Positions 8,679 to 18,403 of a stretch of DNA of 64,000 bases are shown here, one piece after another. A program made the position numbers and the translations under genes. Source of the DNA: Paenibacillus sp. DCT19 (GTDB lineage Bacteria > Bacillota > Bacilli > Paenibacillales > Paenibacillaceae); the NCBI RefSeq assembly GCF_003268635.1, contig NZ_CP029639.1, positions 611,001-675,000 on the forward strand. Reading direction: 5' to 3'. Each line of letters opens with the position of its first letter. Within the stretch, counting starts at the first letter, position 1. Under the pieces are notes generated by a model. It was given only the letters and a program-made list of their open reading frames with translations. It searched no databases and was not told the DNA's origin.

Positions 8679-10567
8679 TTGGCTCAAGCTCATAGCGTCA
8701 AGCGTTACCGTGGCTTGATGGATTGGATCACTACCGTCGATCACAAAAAAATCGCCGTTCTTTACTTAGCTGCGGGCGGATTGTTTTTCGGCATCGGTGG
8801 GATTGAAGCCATTTTGATTCGGATTCAGCTGATGAAGCCGATGAATGATTTTGTCTCGGCACAGGTCTTCAATGAATTGATTACGATGCATGGAACCACA
8901 ATGATCTTTCTAGGTGTAATGCCAATTATATTTGCGATTATGAATGCGGTTGTACCATTGCAGATTGGAGCACGGGATGTAGCTTTCCCGTTCGTTAACG
9001 CGCTGGGCTTCTGGACATTTCTGTTCGGTGGTCTGTTGCTTAATCTGAGCTGGATCATGGGCGGAGCGCCTGATGCCGGATGGACATCGTATACACCACT
9101 ATCAGGCAGTGAGTATAGCGGGACACATGGTGTCGACTTCTATACGATCGGGCTCCAGATTGCAGGTCTAGGAACACTCATCGGGGGCATTAACTTTCTC
9201 GCCACGATTATAACGATGCGTGCACCAGGCATGTCATACATGCGGATGCCGATGTTTACATGGACCACATTTATTACTTCTGCTATTATCCTATTTGCTT
9301 TTCCTGCAATTACAGTTGGTTTGGTGTTGTTGACCTTTGACCGGATATTGGATGCCAACTTCTTCGATGTGGCAGGCGGAGGAAATCCCGTGTTATGGCA
9401 GCATATCTTCTGGATCTTTGGCCATCCCGAAGTGTACATTCTCATTTTGCCAGCATTCGGGATTATCTCAGAGGTTATCCCAACGTTTGCACGCAAAAGA
9501 TTGTTTGGTTACAGCTCCATGGTGTTTGCAACGATCCTGATTGCGTTCCTGGGCTTCATGGTCTGGGCGCATCATATGTTTACGACGGGTCTTGGAACGA
9601 TTGCTAACGCTTTGTTCTCCATCTCCACCATGCTGATTGCTGTACCAACAGGGATCAAAATCTTCAACTGGCTCTTCACCATGTGGGGAGGTCGAATCCG
9701 ATTTACAGCGGCGAACCTGTTCGCAGTTGGATTTATTCCGACCTTTGTTATGGGGGCGTAACAGGTGTCATGTTGGCGTCTGCTCCGGCTGACTTCCAAT
9801 TCCATGATACATATTTTGTTGTAGCTCACTTTCACTATGTCATCGTAGGTGGCTTGGTGCTTGGTATATTCTCAGGTCTTCATTATTGGTGGCCCAAAAT
9901 GTTTGGACGTATTCTCAGTGAAACGTTAGGAAAATGGACGTTCTGGACATTTATGATTGGTTTCCAGCTCACATTCTTCGTGCAGCATTTCCTTGGACTG
10001 ATGGGGATGCAGCGCCGGATCGTGTCCTACTTGCCGAATCAGGATTTTGACCTGCTTAACCTGGTGAGTACAATCGGGGCGTTCCTGATGGGCGTTGGTG
10101 TTATCATTTTCCTCGTCAACATCGTCATTACGACGAAGAAACCGGTGGATGCACCGAATGATCCGTGGGAAGATGGGCGTACGTTAGAATGGACGATTCC
10201 ATCTCCACCGCCAGAGTACAATTTCAAGCAAACGCCGCTTGTACGCGGTATTGATGCATATTGGAAAGAAAAGATGGCTGGGAACACAGAAATGACACCG
10301 GCCGAGCCGGTAGGGTCAATTCATATGCCATCTGCAACACCGTTACCGTTTGTCATGTCTGTTGGTATATTCATTGCTGGGCTTGGGCTGATGTTCAGTA
10401 AGGATGACTTCGGCAATGCGTTCATGAATGGACTGTTTAACAATTACATTGTGCTTATTATAGGACTTGTCATTACATTTGGAGCCATGATGCTCCGTTC
10501 ACTCTATGATGATCATGGCTGGCATATTGAGCCAGAGGATCAGGACGAGAAGGGGGCGAGAACATGA
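8679..10567 (+). CDS. ctaD: Cytochrome c oxidase subunit I, frameshifted as read
   Basis: Catalytic haem-copper subunit of the caa3 oxidase. The start is TTG at 8679 behind AAAGGGGG. The frame stops at 9761 within FIPTFVMG, and the rest (GGVTGVMLASAPADFQFHDT, then FVVAHFHYV with the haem/CuB histidines) continues in another frame to 10567. The break is a run of five G at 9752-9756 where six restore one 629-residue protein of normal family length. WIFGHPEVYILILPAFG (CuB His and cross-linked Tyr) lies in the first part. Sequencing error is more likely than a true mutation, since the rest of the operon is intact. Its stop overlaps the ctaE start (ATGA). Confidence 0.92.
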
Positions 10568-11190
10568 CAACATCACATGCTGAACCTGTGAACGGTAATT
10601 TACTGCATGAACCGGAGAAGGCAACGCTGGAGGGACGTAATAAGCTCATTGGCTTCTGGTTGTTCCTCGGCGGCGAGACCGTGTTGTTCGGTACCCTTTT
10701 CGCTACTTTCCTAGCGCTCAGGAACCAGACGAATGAAGGGCCGACGGCGAATGAGTTATTCCATCTACCGCTGGTGGCGGCAGCAACCTTTATCCTCCTA
10801 GTCAGCAGTTTGACGAGTGTGTTCGCCATTCAGGCGATGCATAAAGGTAAGGTGAAGGCACTCAGGTTATGGCTCGGTATTACCGTTTTGCTAGGGCTCG
10901 GGTTCTTAGGGCTCGAAATCTATGAGTTTTATGAATACGTGAAGCACAAAGAGTTCGGTATGACAACGAGTGCATTCAGCTCGGCATTTTATACACTAGT
11001 CGGATTCCACGGAGCTCACGTAGCCTTCGGTATTCTCTGGATCGGTCTCATTATTGGACAATTGTTCAAAAAAGGACTGACGGTCGTAACTGCACCTAAA
11101 GTGTACGTCTCTGCAATGTACTGGCACTTTATCGACGTTGTCTGGGTGTTTATCTTCACGGTCGTGTACTTGCTCGGAAAGGTGGGGTAA
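10564..11190 (+). CDS. ctaE: Cytochrome c oxidase subunit III
   Basis: Integral membrane subunit (208 aa) that stabilises subunit I in haem-copper oxidases. The core motifs are clear: NKLIGFWLFLGGETVLFGT near the N-terminus, FYTLVGFHGAHV in the middle and YWHFIDVVWVFIFTVVYL at the C-terminus. Five membrane segments, as expected for the short Gram-positive form. It overlaps ctaD by four bases and is followed after three bases by ctaF. Confidence 0.96.
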   Translation: MTTSHAEPVNGNLLHEPEKATLEGRNKLIGFWLFLGGETVLFGTLFATFLALRNQTNEGPTANELFHLPLVAAATFILLVSSLTSVFAIQAMHKGKVKALRLWLGITVLLGLGFLGLEIYEFYEYVKHKEFGMTTSAFSSAFYTLVGFHGAHVAFGILWIGLIIGQLFKKGLTVVTAPKVYVSAMYWHFIDVVWVFIFTVVYLLGKVG

Positions 11191-11193
11191 CAC

Positions 11194-11514
11194 ATGTCGG
11201 TACAGGATAAAGTAGATCAGGAACCAGTGAAACACCGTCACCGGACAGAAGGGCCACAGAAACACGTCGTGGTGTTTATCTTCTCCATCATACTGACACT
11301 GATCGCATTCGCAGCTGTTAAGGCCGGTGGTGTTAATGCAACGTTTACGATCATCTTGCTGGTCGTCATGGCGATTTTACAGGTGTTTGTACAGCTTGGT
11401 TATTGGATGCACTTGAAAGACAAAGGTCATTTAATGCCAATTCTGTTCATGGCATTTGGATTCTTCGTAGCATTTACGTGCATTATTATGTCACTCTATT
11501 GGGTTTGGTGGTAA
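11194..11514 (+). CDS. ctaF: Cytochrome c oxidase subunit IV
   Basis: Small membrane subunit (106 aa) of the caa3 oxidase with three hydrophobic segments and the family stretch FVQLGYWMHLKDKGH. The N-terminus is hydrophilic and His/Lys-rich. It is the last structural gene of ctaCDEF and is followed at once by an intrinsic terminator. Confidence 0.93.
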   Translation: MSVQDKVDQEPVKHRHRTEGPQKHVVVFIFSIILTLIAFAAVKAGGVNATFTIILLVVMAILQVFVQLGYWMHLKDKGHLMPILFMAFGFFVAFTCIIMSLYWVWW

Positions 11515-11517
11515 GAG

Positions 11518-11556
11518 AAGATGGCGGCGGCTTATTGTCGCCGTCTTTTCCCCTTT
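11518..11556 (+). terminator. Intrinsic terminator of ctaCDEF
   Basis: GC-rich hairpin (GATGGCGGCG with TCGCCGTC, one G-T pair) followed by TTTTCCCCTTTTT. It separates the oxidase structural genes from ctaG. Confidence 0.75.
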
Positions 11557-11621
11557 TTGGCGAACCATCGGAATAGGCGTTACAAGTACCAACCAAATTA
11601 GTTCACGGGGAGGTTTCCCGT

Positions 11622-12548
11622 ATGCTCGGGTTGCAATATTTTAGTTTTAATGATCTGTGGAGCCCTGCCATTCTGGCATTATTTCTACTTATCGGAGCAG
11701 GTTACCTCGTGCTGGTAGGACCCGTCAGTGAGAAAGTCAGTGGAGCAGAACCAGCAACTGCAGGACAGCGAGTTTTGTTTATTACCGGACTTCTCGTTTT
11801 TTATTTAGCTCAAGCGGGGCCTTTCAACCTGTTGGGACACGTCATGTTTAGCTTTCATATGATCAGCATGGCTCTATCATATTTGGTGGCTCCTCCCTTA
11901 CTTATGAAAGGACTGCCTAACTGGGTCTGGCGTAAAATCGTAAGTTATCTGCCAACAAAGCAGTTATCTTTTCTAGCTCATCCGATCGTGGCAGCCCTAT
12001 TGTTTAATGGGTTGTTCTCCATCTATCATCTGCCGGTAGTGCATGATTATGTCATGCTCAATTTCACGGTTCATCGTCTGTATTACATTGCGCTTTTCAT
12101 CACTTCAATGCTGATGTGGTGGACGCTCCTTAATCCGTTACCGGAAGGCAGACAGGCGTCGGGACTATCCAAAGTTGGGTTTATTTTTCTCAATATGGTG
12201 TTGCTTACGCCAGCTTGTGGTTTGATTATTTTCGCCTCAGAGCCTCTATATGCAACCTATAGCAATCCTGCTGTGTGGGCTGAGGCCATGCGTTATTGTG
12301 TATCAGGTGATACATCGGCATTGCTGCGATCTTTTGGAGGGCCTGCGTTCTTCAACTTTCTGTCATCTGCGAAAGAGGATCAGCAGGTTGGCGGCATCAT
12401 TATGAAATTCATTCAGGAGGGCATCTTCGTGTCCATGCTGGCACTTGTTTTCTTCCAGTGGTATCGCAAGGAGAAGCAGGAAGATGACGAGGATGATTCC
12501 CACCCAAAGGAGCCACCGGTGATGCCATTTAACCCTGCTACAAAATAA
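11622..12548 (+). CDS. ctaG: Cytochrome c oxidase assembly factor CtaG (caa3 type)
   Basis: Polytopic membrane protein (308 aa) of the caa3_CtaG family, required in Bacillus for formation of active caa3 oxidase, probably through copper delivery to subunit I. Seven hydrophobic segments can be counted. Characteristic stretches include GHVMFSFHMISMALSYLVAPPLL, with conserved histidines, and FNGLFSIYHLPVVHDYVM. The C-terminal tail is charged (KQEDDEDDSHPKE). GGGGAGG precedes the ATG. It lies directly downstream of ctaCDEF but behind a terminator. Confidence 0.93.
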   Translation: MLGLQYFSFNDLWSPAILALFLLIGAGYLVLVGPVSEKVSGAEPATAGQRVLFITGLLVFYLAQAGPFNLLGHVMFSFHMISMALSYLVAPPLLMKGLPNWVWRKIVSYLPTKQLSFLAHPIVAALLFNGLFSIYHLPVVHDYVMLNFTVHRLYYIALFITSMLMWWTLLNPLPEGRQASGLSKVGFIFLNMVLLTPACGLIIFASEPLYATYSNPAVWAEAMRYCVSGDTSALLRSFGGPAFFNFLSSAKEDQQVGGIIMKFIQEGIFVSMLALVFFQWYRKEKQEDDEDDSHPKEPPVMPFNPATK

Positions 12549-12631
12549 TAAATATTGCTTATAGTATTGTTCAAGAGACTCCTAAGAAGACTAACTTATT
12601 CGAACTACAAGATATGAATAAAGGGGGATAC

Positions 12632-13099
12632 ATGATGGATATGTATTTTCTTCTGCCTACGATCAGCACGTCTTTCATTGTGATTAGTGCCGTACTGGTG
12701 GGAATTGGCTGGATACTTATTATTCGCGGTAAACGGGAAGCGCATCAGTCCATGATGGTGGCAGGTGCGGTAGCAGCATTAATATTTTTTGTTATTTATA
12801 TGTCTCGAACGATCTTTGTGGGCAACACGGCATGGGGCGGCGAACCGGATATGGAGATCTTCTACCGAATCTTTCTGATCTTTCATATTATTCTCGCAAC
12901 TGTGGCTGCGGTTTTCGGTATCTCAACACTTGTACTTGGGTTCAAAAAGAAGTTCAAAACACACCGTCGTTGGGGGCGGTTCACATCTATGATCTGGTTC
13001 AGTAGTGCCATGACGGGTGTGATCGTGTATGTTCTACTGTATATCCTGTATCCAGGTGGGCACACGCGACCTGTGTGGGAAGTTATTCTTGGGGTCTAA
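12632..13099 (+). CDS. DUF420 membrane protein (YozB/CtaM-like)
   Basis: A 155-residue membrane protein with four hydrophobic segments, matching DUF420. This family is found beside cta genes; the S. aureus member CtaM is needed for haem-copper oxidase function. HRRWGRFTSMIW and the His-bearing IFHIILATVAAVFG segment fit. The ATG at 12632 or 12635 follows AAAGGGGG; the upstream ATG at 12614 precedes that ribosome binding site and is unlikely. Position after ctaG supports a role in caa3 assembly. Confidence 0.87.
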   Translation: MMDMYFLLPTISTSFIVISAVLVGIGWILIIRGKREAHQSMMVAGAVAALIFFVIYMSRTIFVGNTAWGGEPDMEIFYRIFLIFHIILATVAAVFGISTLVLGFKKKFKTHRRWGRFTSMIWFSSAMTGVIVYVLLYILYPGGHTRPVWEVILGV

Positions 13100-13210
13100 A
13101 CGTACGGTGTAAACTGCAAATCTATGAAATTGGACGAATCTAGTGGAAGATTCGTCCAAGCTCTCTCTTGAACACATTCATAGAATGAGTTTGAGAGGGG
13201 GATACAATAA

Positions 13211-13582
13211 ATGAAAAAAACAGTCCATGTCAGTCAAACGTATCCACGTCTCACAGTGTACTCGGATGAGAACTTCACAGGAAGAAGCCGGATTTACCGT
13301 GGCAACACGGGTCTGCGTAACTTGGAGAACATCCTTGGAGGCGTTGAGAGTCTGCGTTTCTTCTCGACAAGCTCCAATGCAACACTCGTTGTGTTCACAA
13401 GACCTAACTTCCAGGGTGGATTCCGTGTTTACCGCGGGAACACCAGCTTGAGAGACTTGGATGACTTGATCCGTGGCAACGATGTGGAGTCCTTAATCTC
13501 TACGAATGAACGCTTAACACTAGCTGAGATTCGTGCAATTCGCAGTAACCGTAGTTTGCCTAGCGGCTACGACCTCGTGTAA
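13211..13582 (+). CDS. Small beta/gamma-crystallin-like protein with two Greek-key motifs
   Basis: A 123-residue protein built from an internal duplication. Each half contains the crystallin signature aromatic-x4-aromatic-x-Gly: YSDENFTG in the first and FTRPNFQG in the second. Each is followed by a near-identical segment, IYRGNTGLRNLENI and VYRGNTSLRDLDDL. No signal peptide is visible, so it may be cytosolic. The usual D/N-D/N-x-x-S/T-S calcium motif is not obvious. Strong upstream GAGAGGGGG and a downstream terminator indicate a monocistronic gene. Related microbial crystallins are often stress or spore proteins; function here is unknown. Confidence 0.82.
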   Translation: MKKTVHVSQTYPRLTVYSDENFTGRSRIYRGNTGLRNLENILGGVESLRFFSTSSNATLVVFTRPNFQGGFRVYRGNTSLRDLDDLIRGNDVESLISTNERLTLAEIRAIRSNRSLPSGYDLV

Positions 13583-13626
13583 TGGTTAGACCTCTTCTGC
13601 AATCAGGTGACGGGTAAATTGAACAA

Positions 13627-13675
13627 GCTGTATCTTTAGTGTGTATATACACACTATGGATACAGCCTTTTTTTG
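13627..13675 (+). terminator. Intrinsic terminator after the crystallin-like gene
   Basis: Long stem (GCTGTATC with GATACAGC, inner TAGTGTG with CACACTA), small TATATA loop, then a seven-T run. Confidence 0.88.
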
Positions 13676-13818
13676 TGCCCAAAATTCCGGAATACAACCC
13701 CATCAAACATAAAGTTATTCAAGTCCAAAATATGCCGTTTTTCCCGTAGTGACGCTGTTTATTGCAGTTTAAGTAATGTGTTCAACCTCCGCGAATTCCT
13801 GATTCAGGAAAAAAAGTG

Positions 13819-13870
13819 TTGACGGGAAAAGTGTTAGGTCTGTATACTGTGTATATTGATATATACAGTA
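13819..13870 (+). promoter_or_regulatory. Promoter with a 26-bp operator palindrome (GntR/ABC module)
   Basis: TTGACG at 13819-13824, 18-base spacer, TATACT at 13843-13848. A palindrome at 13845-13870 overlaps the -10 box: outer arms TACTGT/ACAGTA and inner arms TATAT/ATATA, with only the two positions between them and the centre unmatched. Its place over the start region suits a repressor, most simply the YtrA-type GntR protein encoded at 14729. Confidence 0.8.
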
Positions 13871-13928
13871 AACACAGTGAGCACACAGAACACAGTAAAT
13901 GAATGAAAGTTGAAAGGCAGGCGTGCAT

Positions 13929-14642
13929 ATGAACGCATGGAAGCAAGCGTTGTGGTTGACCCGCAGTGAGATGAGTAAGGATCGATTCCAGTGGTTATGG
14001 AGTGCAATTTTTATGATTTACACGGGCAGCATGAGCGGTGTTATGTTGATTCAGCAACATGAGGTTAGCTTCATTAACCCTGTTGTAGATACCTTTTTTC
14101 TAATCATGGTGCCCTTTCAGGGATTCCTGTTCAGCAGACGTTCATTCCGTTACATACAGGAGGATTCCTATACACAGATGCTGGCCTTTTACCGCAGACT
14201 CCCAATCCCGAATGAAACGGTGATGTGGTCAAGACTTCAGCAGTCGATTCTGACGTTTGCTTATAATGGTATCTTCTTCTACGGATCGTTGTATGTGGTC
14301 AGATTACATGAGGAAGCCTTCCGATGGGATCAATATCTGGCGTTTGCCATGACATGTACAGGATATGGACTTTTTATGACAGGCTTGTACATCTACGGAG
14401 AGTTTCTCTTCAGTGGCAAAAAATACTTACTTCTCAGTGCGCTGCTCTTGCCACTTACCATCGGTTTATCGTTATTAATTCGATTGTCAGGCAGCTACGG
14501 ATTATGGATTGTCATGGATCACAGTAAGAAATGGAGCTTGTTATCCCCGATCATGTGGATTGCTCTGGTGGGTGGTTTAACCACACTATGGCTATTCAGT
14601 CGTCTGACATTGAAGAAGCTGGCATGTCGGGATTTAAGTTAA
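13929..14642 (+). CDS. Membrane protein, probable ABC exporter permease subunit
   Basis: A polytopic membrane protein of about 237 residues with six hydrophobic segments and no ATP-binding motif. It begins soluble (NAWKQALWLTRSEMSKDRFQWLW) as ABC-2-type permeases often do. It is the first gene behind the operator-controlled promoter and is followed by a GntR regulator and an ABC ATPase, so it is most simply the membrane partner of that ATPase, as in Bacillus ytr-type operons. The ATG at 13929 is preferred; a GTG at 13923 is in frame. Family membership is inferred from context. Confidence 0.7.
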   Translation: MNAWKQALWLTRSEMSKDRFQWLWSAIFMIYTGSMSGVMLIQQHEVSFINPVVDTFFLIMVPFQGFLFSRRSFRYIQEDSYTQMLAFYRRLPIPNETVMWSRLQQSILTFAYNGIFFYGSLYVVRLHEEAFRWDQYLAFAMTCTGYGLFMTGLYIYGEFLFSGKKYLLLSALLLPLTIGLSLLIRLSGSYGLWIVMDHSKKWSLLSPIMWIALVGGLTTLWLFSRLTLKKLACRDLS

Positions 14643-14728
14643 TCGTATGAGAGAAAGATGTCACTTGAGAATACAGAAGGAACCGGCGGTACCAGCTTGT
14701 AACTGGGCGAGATGTACCGGAGGGCGAG

Positions 14729-15127
14729 GTGCAAAATGTGAAGATACCGATTCAAATCAATGAAAATAGCGCTGAACCTCTATATCACCAGATTGAAAAT
14801 CAATTAAGATCATTAATCATTACGGGTCAATTAGGGGAGGGAACGCATTTGCCGTCCATTCGTGAATTCGCCGGAGCACTGAACTGTAGCGTGATTACGG
14901 TCAGACGGGTCTATCAGGATCTGGAGAATGAAGGTCTGCTTCGTACGAAGCAGGGGACAGGTACATTTGTAGCCCAAGTTGAAGCGGATGATAGAGAAAA
15001 TTATAGATTGAAGGCTGCGCAGGAAGCGATGCAAGCTGCGGTGCAGTCTGGCAAATCGGTCGGATGTACAGAAGAAGAGATGGAAAGTTTGTTCCGAGAA
15101 GCCCTAAGAATTATTTATCCGAAGTAG
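14729..15127 (+). CDS. GntR-family transcriptional regulator (YtrA subfamily)
   Basis: A 132-residue repressor-type regulator. The N-terminal winged helix-turn-helix is clear: PLYHQIENQLRSLIITGQL, then LPSIREFAGALNCSVITVRR and TKQGTGTFVA. The C-terminal part is a short helical region (residues 80-132) rather than a large ligand domain, which defines the YtrA subfamily. GTG start at 14729 behind GGAGGG. YtrA proteins usually repress their own operon with cognate ABC genes; the palindrome at 13845-13870 is the likely target. Confidence 0.92.
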   Translation: MQNVKIPIQINENSAEPLYHQIENQLRSLIITGQLGEGTHLPSIREFAGALNCSVITVRRVYQDLENEGLLRTKQGTGTFVAQVEADDRENYRLKAAQEAMQAAVQSGKSVGCTEEEMESLFREALRIIYPK

Positions 15128-15140
15128 GGGAGGGATTACC

Positions 15141-16039
15141 ATGATGGAGCCTGTGGCTATTCAACTGAACGGCGTATCCAAAATGCGAAAACGTAGAGTG
15201 ATTGGCCCGATTGATCTGACCATCCCGGAAGGGTATGTCATTGCAATCCTCGGTCATAACGGTTCTGGCAAAAGCACACTATTGAATATGCTGCAACAAA
15301 TTGTACTGCCAGATAGTGGACAGATCATATGGTTTGGAGAAGAGCACAATGGACCGCTACCGATAGAGCTGAGACAACAGATTGGTTTTGTGGCAGATAA
15401 CAGCGGGCTTGAAGAGAACCAGCTTACGGCGGAGGAAGCAGTCCGGTTTCGCGCTTACTGGTATCCGCGCTGGGATATGAAGCTGTTTGACCAGCTGATG
15501 AAAGAGATGGACGTGCCGCGGGACGTGAAGCTGATCAAGATGTCCAAGGGAGAACGGCGGAAGTACGAGATTGCAGCTGCACTCGCAGCGCGTCCCAGAC
15601 TTCTTCTGCTGGATGAACCGTCCTCCGGACTTGACCCTTTTGCCTGGAAAGTGATGGTTGAGCAGTTCCGAAACTTCATGGCAGGGGAGATACCACGATA
15701 CTGATTGCTACACATATCGCAGATGAGGTCAAGCGGCTTGCGGATTACATCGTACTGATGCACCGTGGTCAATCCCTGGGCATGGCGGAGAAAGACAGCG
15801 TGCTCGATCAGTGGAGAGAGGTCTGGTATGAAGGAGATCTTCGTCCAGAGAGTATCCCTGGCGTGGTGGAATCTTCTACAGATGAGAATGGTCTGGTGCG
15901 TATTGTGACAACCCGGATCAGTGAAGCACAGGAAAGACTGGAGCTGTCCAGTAATCGGGTGCTGAAAATTCGTAACTTGGAGCTTGATGAAGTACTCGCA
16001 TTCTGGATTGCCGGGTATACACCCATACAATGGAAATAA
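15141..16039 (+). CDS. ABC transporter ATP-binding protein (Ytr type), frameshifted as read
   Basis: Cytosolic ATPase subunit for the module starting at 13929. Walker A GHNGSGKST, signature MSKGERRKYE and Walker B LLLLDEPSSGLDP are intact. The frame then breaks after FRNFMAG at a four-G run (15684-15687) and stops at 15704. One more G restores GDTTILIATHIADEVKRLAD, with the H-loop His, and carries on to 16039, giving 299 residues, normal for the family. Preceded by GGGGAGGG. Probably a sequencing deletion. Confidence 0.88.
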
Positions 16040-16056
16040 CCGAAGGGAGACGATAA

Positions 16057-16962
16057 ATGATGAACCGATTGGAATTGACGCAAGTCGTTAAGCAATATGC
16101 AGACAAAACAGCTGTTAATGGAGTCACGCTCAATGTAAAAGAAGGTGAGATTTACGGACTGCTCGGAGCCAATGGTGCAGGTAAAACAACAACGATGCGA
16201 ATGGTACTTGGCTTGATCCACCCGGATGGTGGAAACATCCTATACAACGGCAAGCCGTACAATACGGAGCTGCAACAAATTATGGGCTATCTTCCGGAAG
16301 AACGCGGACTTTATCCGAAGGTGAAGGTTAGTGAGCAGATTAATTATCTGGCTAGGCTTCGTGGGATGAGTGCTAAGGATGCAGATAAGAGCCTGAAGTA
16401 CTGGCTTGAGCGTTTCGAGGTTCCTGAATATTATGACAAAAAGATTGAGGAGCTGTCCAAAGGTAACCAGCAGAAAATGGGCTTTATCGCAGCTGTCGTG
16501 CATCGCCCTCAAATTCTTATTCTAGATGAAGCCTTCAGTGGACTGGATCCGGTGAACGTGGAGTTGCTCAAATCAACCGTTAAGGAATTACGGGATGAAG
16601 GTACAGCTATTCTTTTCTCCACACACCGTATGGAACATGTTGAAGAGTTATGTCGTCAGATCACCATCCTTCATCGCTCTAACACTGTAGTGCAAGGTGA
16701 GATCAAGGAAATTAAGAGTCGCTATCCACGTGAGCAGGTTGCTCTAAGCACTGTAGGTCAAGTGGATGGTCTGGAATTGTTAACAGGTGTAACGAAGGTA
16801 GATCAAAATGAGCGTGGCTACACGATCCATATCAGCCATGTTGATGCAGCTCAGGAGATCCTAAAGCATGCGATGTCCCAGACAACTGTCGAGCATTTTG
16901 AGATTAAGGAACCAACGCTTAACCAAATCTTTATTCGTGAGGTAGGTGAGTCGAATGAATAA
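16057..16962 (+). CDS. ABC transporter ATP-binding protein (NatA type)
   Basis: A 301-residue ATPase of the NatA/YhaQ group. Walker A GANGAGKTTT, signature LSKGNQQKMG, Walker B ILILDEAFSGLDP and H-loop FSTHRMEHVEE are all intact. The C-terminal 80 residues form the accessory domain common in drug- and sodium-export ATPases. Its last codons overlap the start of the NatB-like permease, so the two are coupled. It lies 17 bases after the Ytr-type ATPase and may be cotranscribed with that module. Substrate unknown. Confidence 0.93.
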   Translation: MMNRLELTQVVKQYADKTAVNGVTLNVKEGEIYGLLGANGAGKTTTMRMVLGLIHPDGGNILYNGKPYNTELQQIMGYLPEERGLYPKVKVSEQINYLARLRGMSAKDADKSLKYWLERFEVPEYYDKKIEELSKGNQQKMGFIAAVVHRPQILILDEAFSGLDPVNVELLKSTVKELRDEGTAILFSTHRMEHVEELCRQITILHRSNTVVQGEIKEIKSRYPREQVALSTVGQVDGLELLTGVTKVDQNERGYTIHISHVDAAQEILKHAMSQTTVEHFEIKEPTLNQIFIREVGESNE

Positions 16963-18253
16963 AATGGGAACGATTACGGGATTTACGTTTAAAAACAAAG
17001 TTAAAACCAAATCATTCATGGTAACGACGATTGTACTTGCAATTCTGATTACGATTGGACTCAATGTGCCATATTTCATTACTTTATTCAATGGTGGCCC
17101 AATTGGTGGCGGAACTTCAGGTAATAACCCGGTAAACATCGGGCTTCTCACATCAGGACAGCCGGAAGTGTCTGAGAAACTGGAGAGCTTCTCTTCGGCG
17201 CAAGGAGATCAAGCATATCGTTTCATCGCGGGTGGTGACAAGGATGAAGCGGCTCTACAAGCTGATACAGAAGCAGGGCTTACGGATGGTTACTTGAAGT
17301 TTGAGGCTGTAGCTGGACAGGAGTTCCCGCAGCCAATCCTGTACTCATCCGACGAGGTATCACCGCAGATCATTGCTTCCATTGAAGCGGCTCTGCAAAG
17401 TGTGAAGCTTGATGTAGTTGTAAGAGACGTGCTCACAGCAGAACAAAAAGAACTGATCACAACACCTGTGAAGCTTACCCAGGAAAGTCTGAGCACAGAA
17501 GAAGGGGCAGTTGGTGCGGAATCGGATAATGGTATGAGCCCGATTAACTACATTGTTGTGTATCTCCTCATTATCCTGCTGTTCACTTCAACGATGATGA
17601 CAGGCAATATGATCGCTTCTGAAATTACAGCAGAGAAGAGTTCCCGCATCATGGAGATTCTTATCACGAGTGTGTCTCCGCTGAGTCAGATGTTCGGTAA
17701 AATCATTGGTATTTTCTTAGTAGGTATCCTGCAGATTGGAATCTTCGGAGCGGTGGTTGCTGCTAATATGTTGCTTCCTCATAACGTTGATGTACTAGGT
17801 GATTTCAATATGAATCTGAGTGACATCAATACGGCTGTCATTGTGTATGGACTTATCTTCTACATCTTAGGTTACTTCTTGTATGCAGTAATGTTTGCTG
17901 CGATTGGCTCAATGGTAAGCCGTACAGAGGAACTTGGTCAGGCAGTTCTGCCAATTACGATGCTGTCGCTCGTCTCGTTCTACATCGCCATCTTCAGTAT
18001 CGCTACACCAAACATTTTGTTGTTGAAAGTGGCTAGCTTCATTCCGTTCACGTCGCCAACTGCAATCCTTGTACGGATCGGTGCTGGCGTTGCCCCAACG
18101 TGGGAGATTCTGACGTCACTTGTAATTCTCGCTGTATCTATTCTGGTCTTTGGCTGGCTCGCAGCTAAAATCTATCGCACGGGTGTACTGATGTACGGTA
18201 AACGCCCAACCTTTAAAGAGCTCTTTAAAGCAATGAAAGCATATAAGATCTAA
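16955..18253 (+). CDS. ABC exporter permease (NatB/YhaP type)
   Basis: A membrane permease of about 432 residues. One N-terminal membrane helix (MVTTIVLAILITIGLNV) is followed by an extracellular domain of roughly 170 residues, then five more helices from about residue 195, the ABC-2 layout of NatB. SEITAEKSSRIMEILITSVSPL is the family stretch next to the second helix. The start is placed at ATG 16955, overlapping the ATPase stop; a GTG at 16946 is in frame. Pairs with the NatA-like ATPase to form an exporter (sodium, antimicrobial peptide or lipid). Confidence 0.92.
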   Translation: MNKMGTITGFTFKNKVKTKSFMVTTIVLAILITIGLNVPYFITLFNGGPIGGGTSGNNPVNIGLLTSGQPEVSEKLESFSSAQGDQAYRFIAGGDKDEAALQADTEAGLTDGYLKFEAVAGQEFPQPILYSSDEVSPQIIASIEAALQSVKLDVVVRDVLTAEQKELITTPVKLTQESLSTEEGAVGAESDNGMSPINYIVVYLLIILLFTSTMMTGNMIASEITAEKSSRIMEILITSVSPLSQMFGKIIGIFLVGILQIGIFGAVVAANMLLPHNVDVLGDFNMNLSDINTAVIVYGLIFYILGYFLYAVMFAAIGSMVSRTEELGQAVLPITMLSLVSFYIAIFSIATPNILLLKVASFIPFTSPTAILVRIGAGVAPTWEILTSLVILAVSILVFGWLAAKIYRTGVLMYGKRPTFKELFKAMKAYKI

Positions 18254-18403
18254 ATAAATTGCAAAAAAAAACAAGTGTGCGCTGTCATAATTAGTGATAA
18301 TGTTTTCATAATTTATGACAAAGCTTTTTCAGAATAAATGAGAAATGTATGTTTATGCATAGTTATTCACCCGAAACAGCGTAATATAACTCTGAGCTAA
18401 ATA

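Noticed and set aside
9752..9756. Programmed ribosomal frameshift in ctaD
   Set aside because: No slippery heptamer with a following pseudoknot was identified, and the same type of one-base loss recurs in unrelated genes across the window, which fits sequencing error better.
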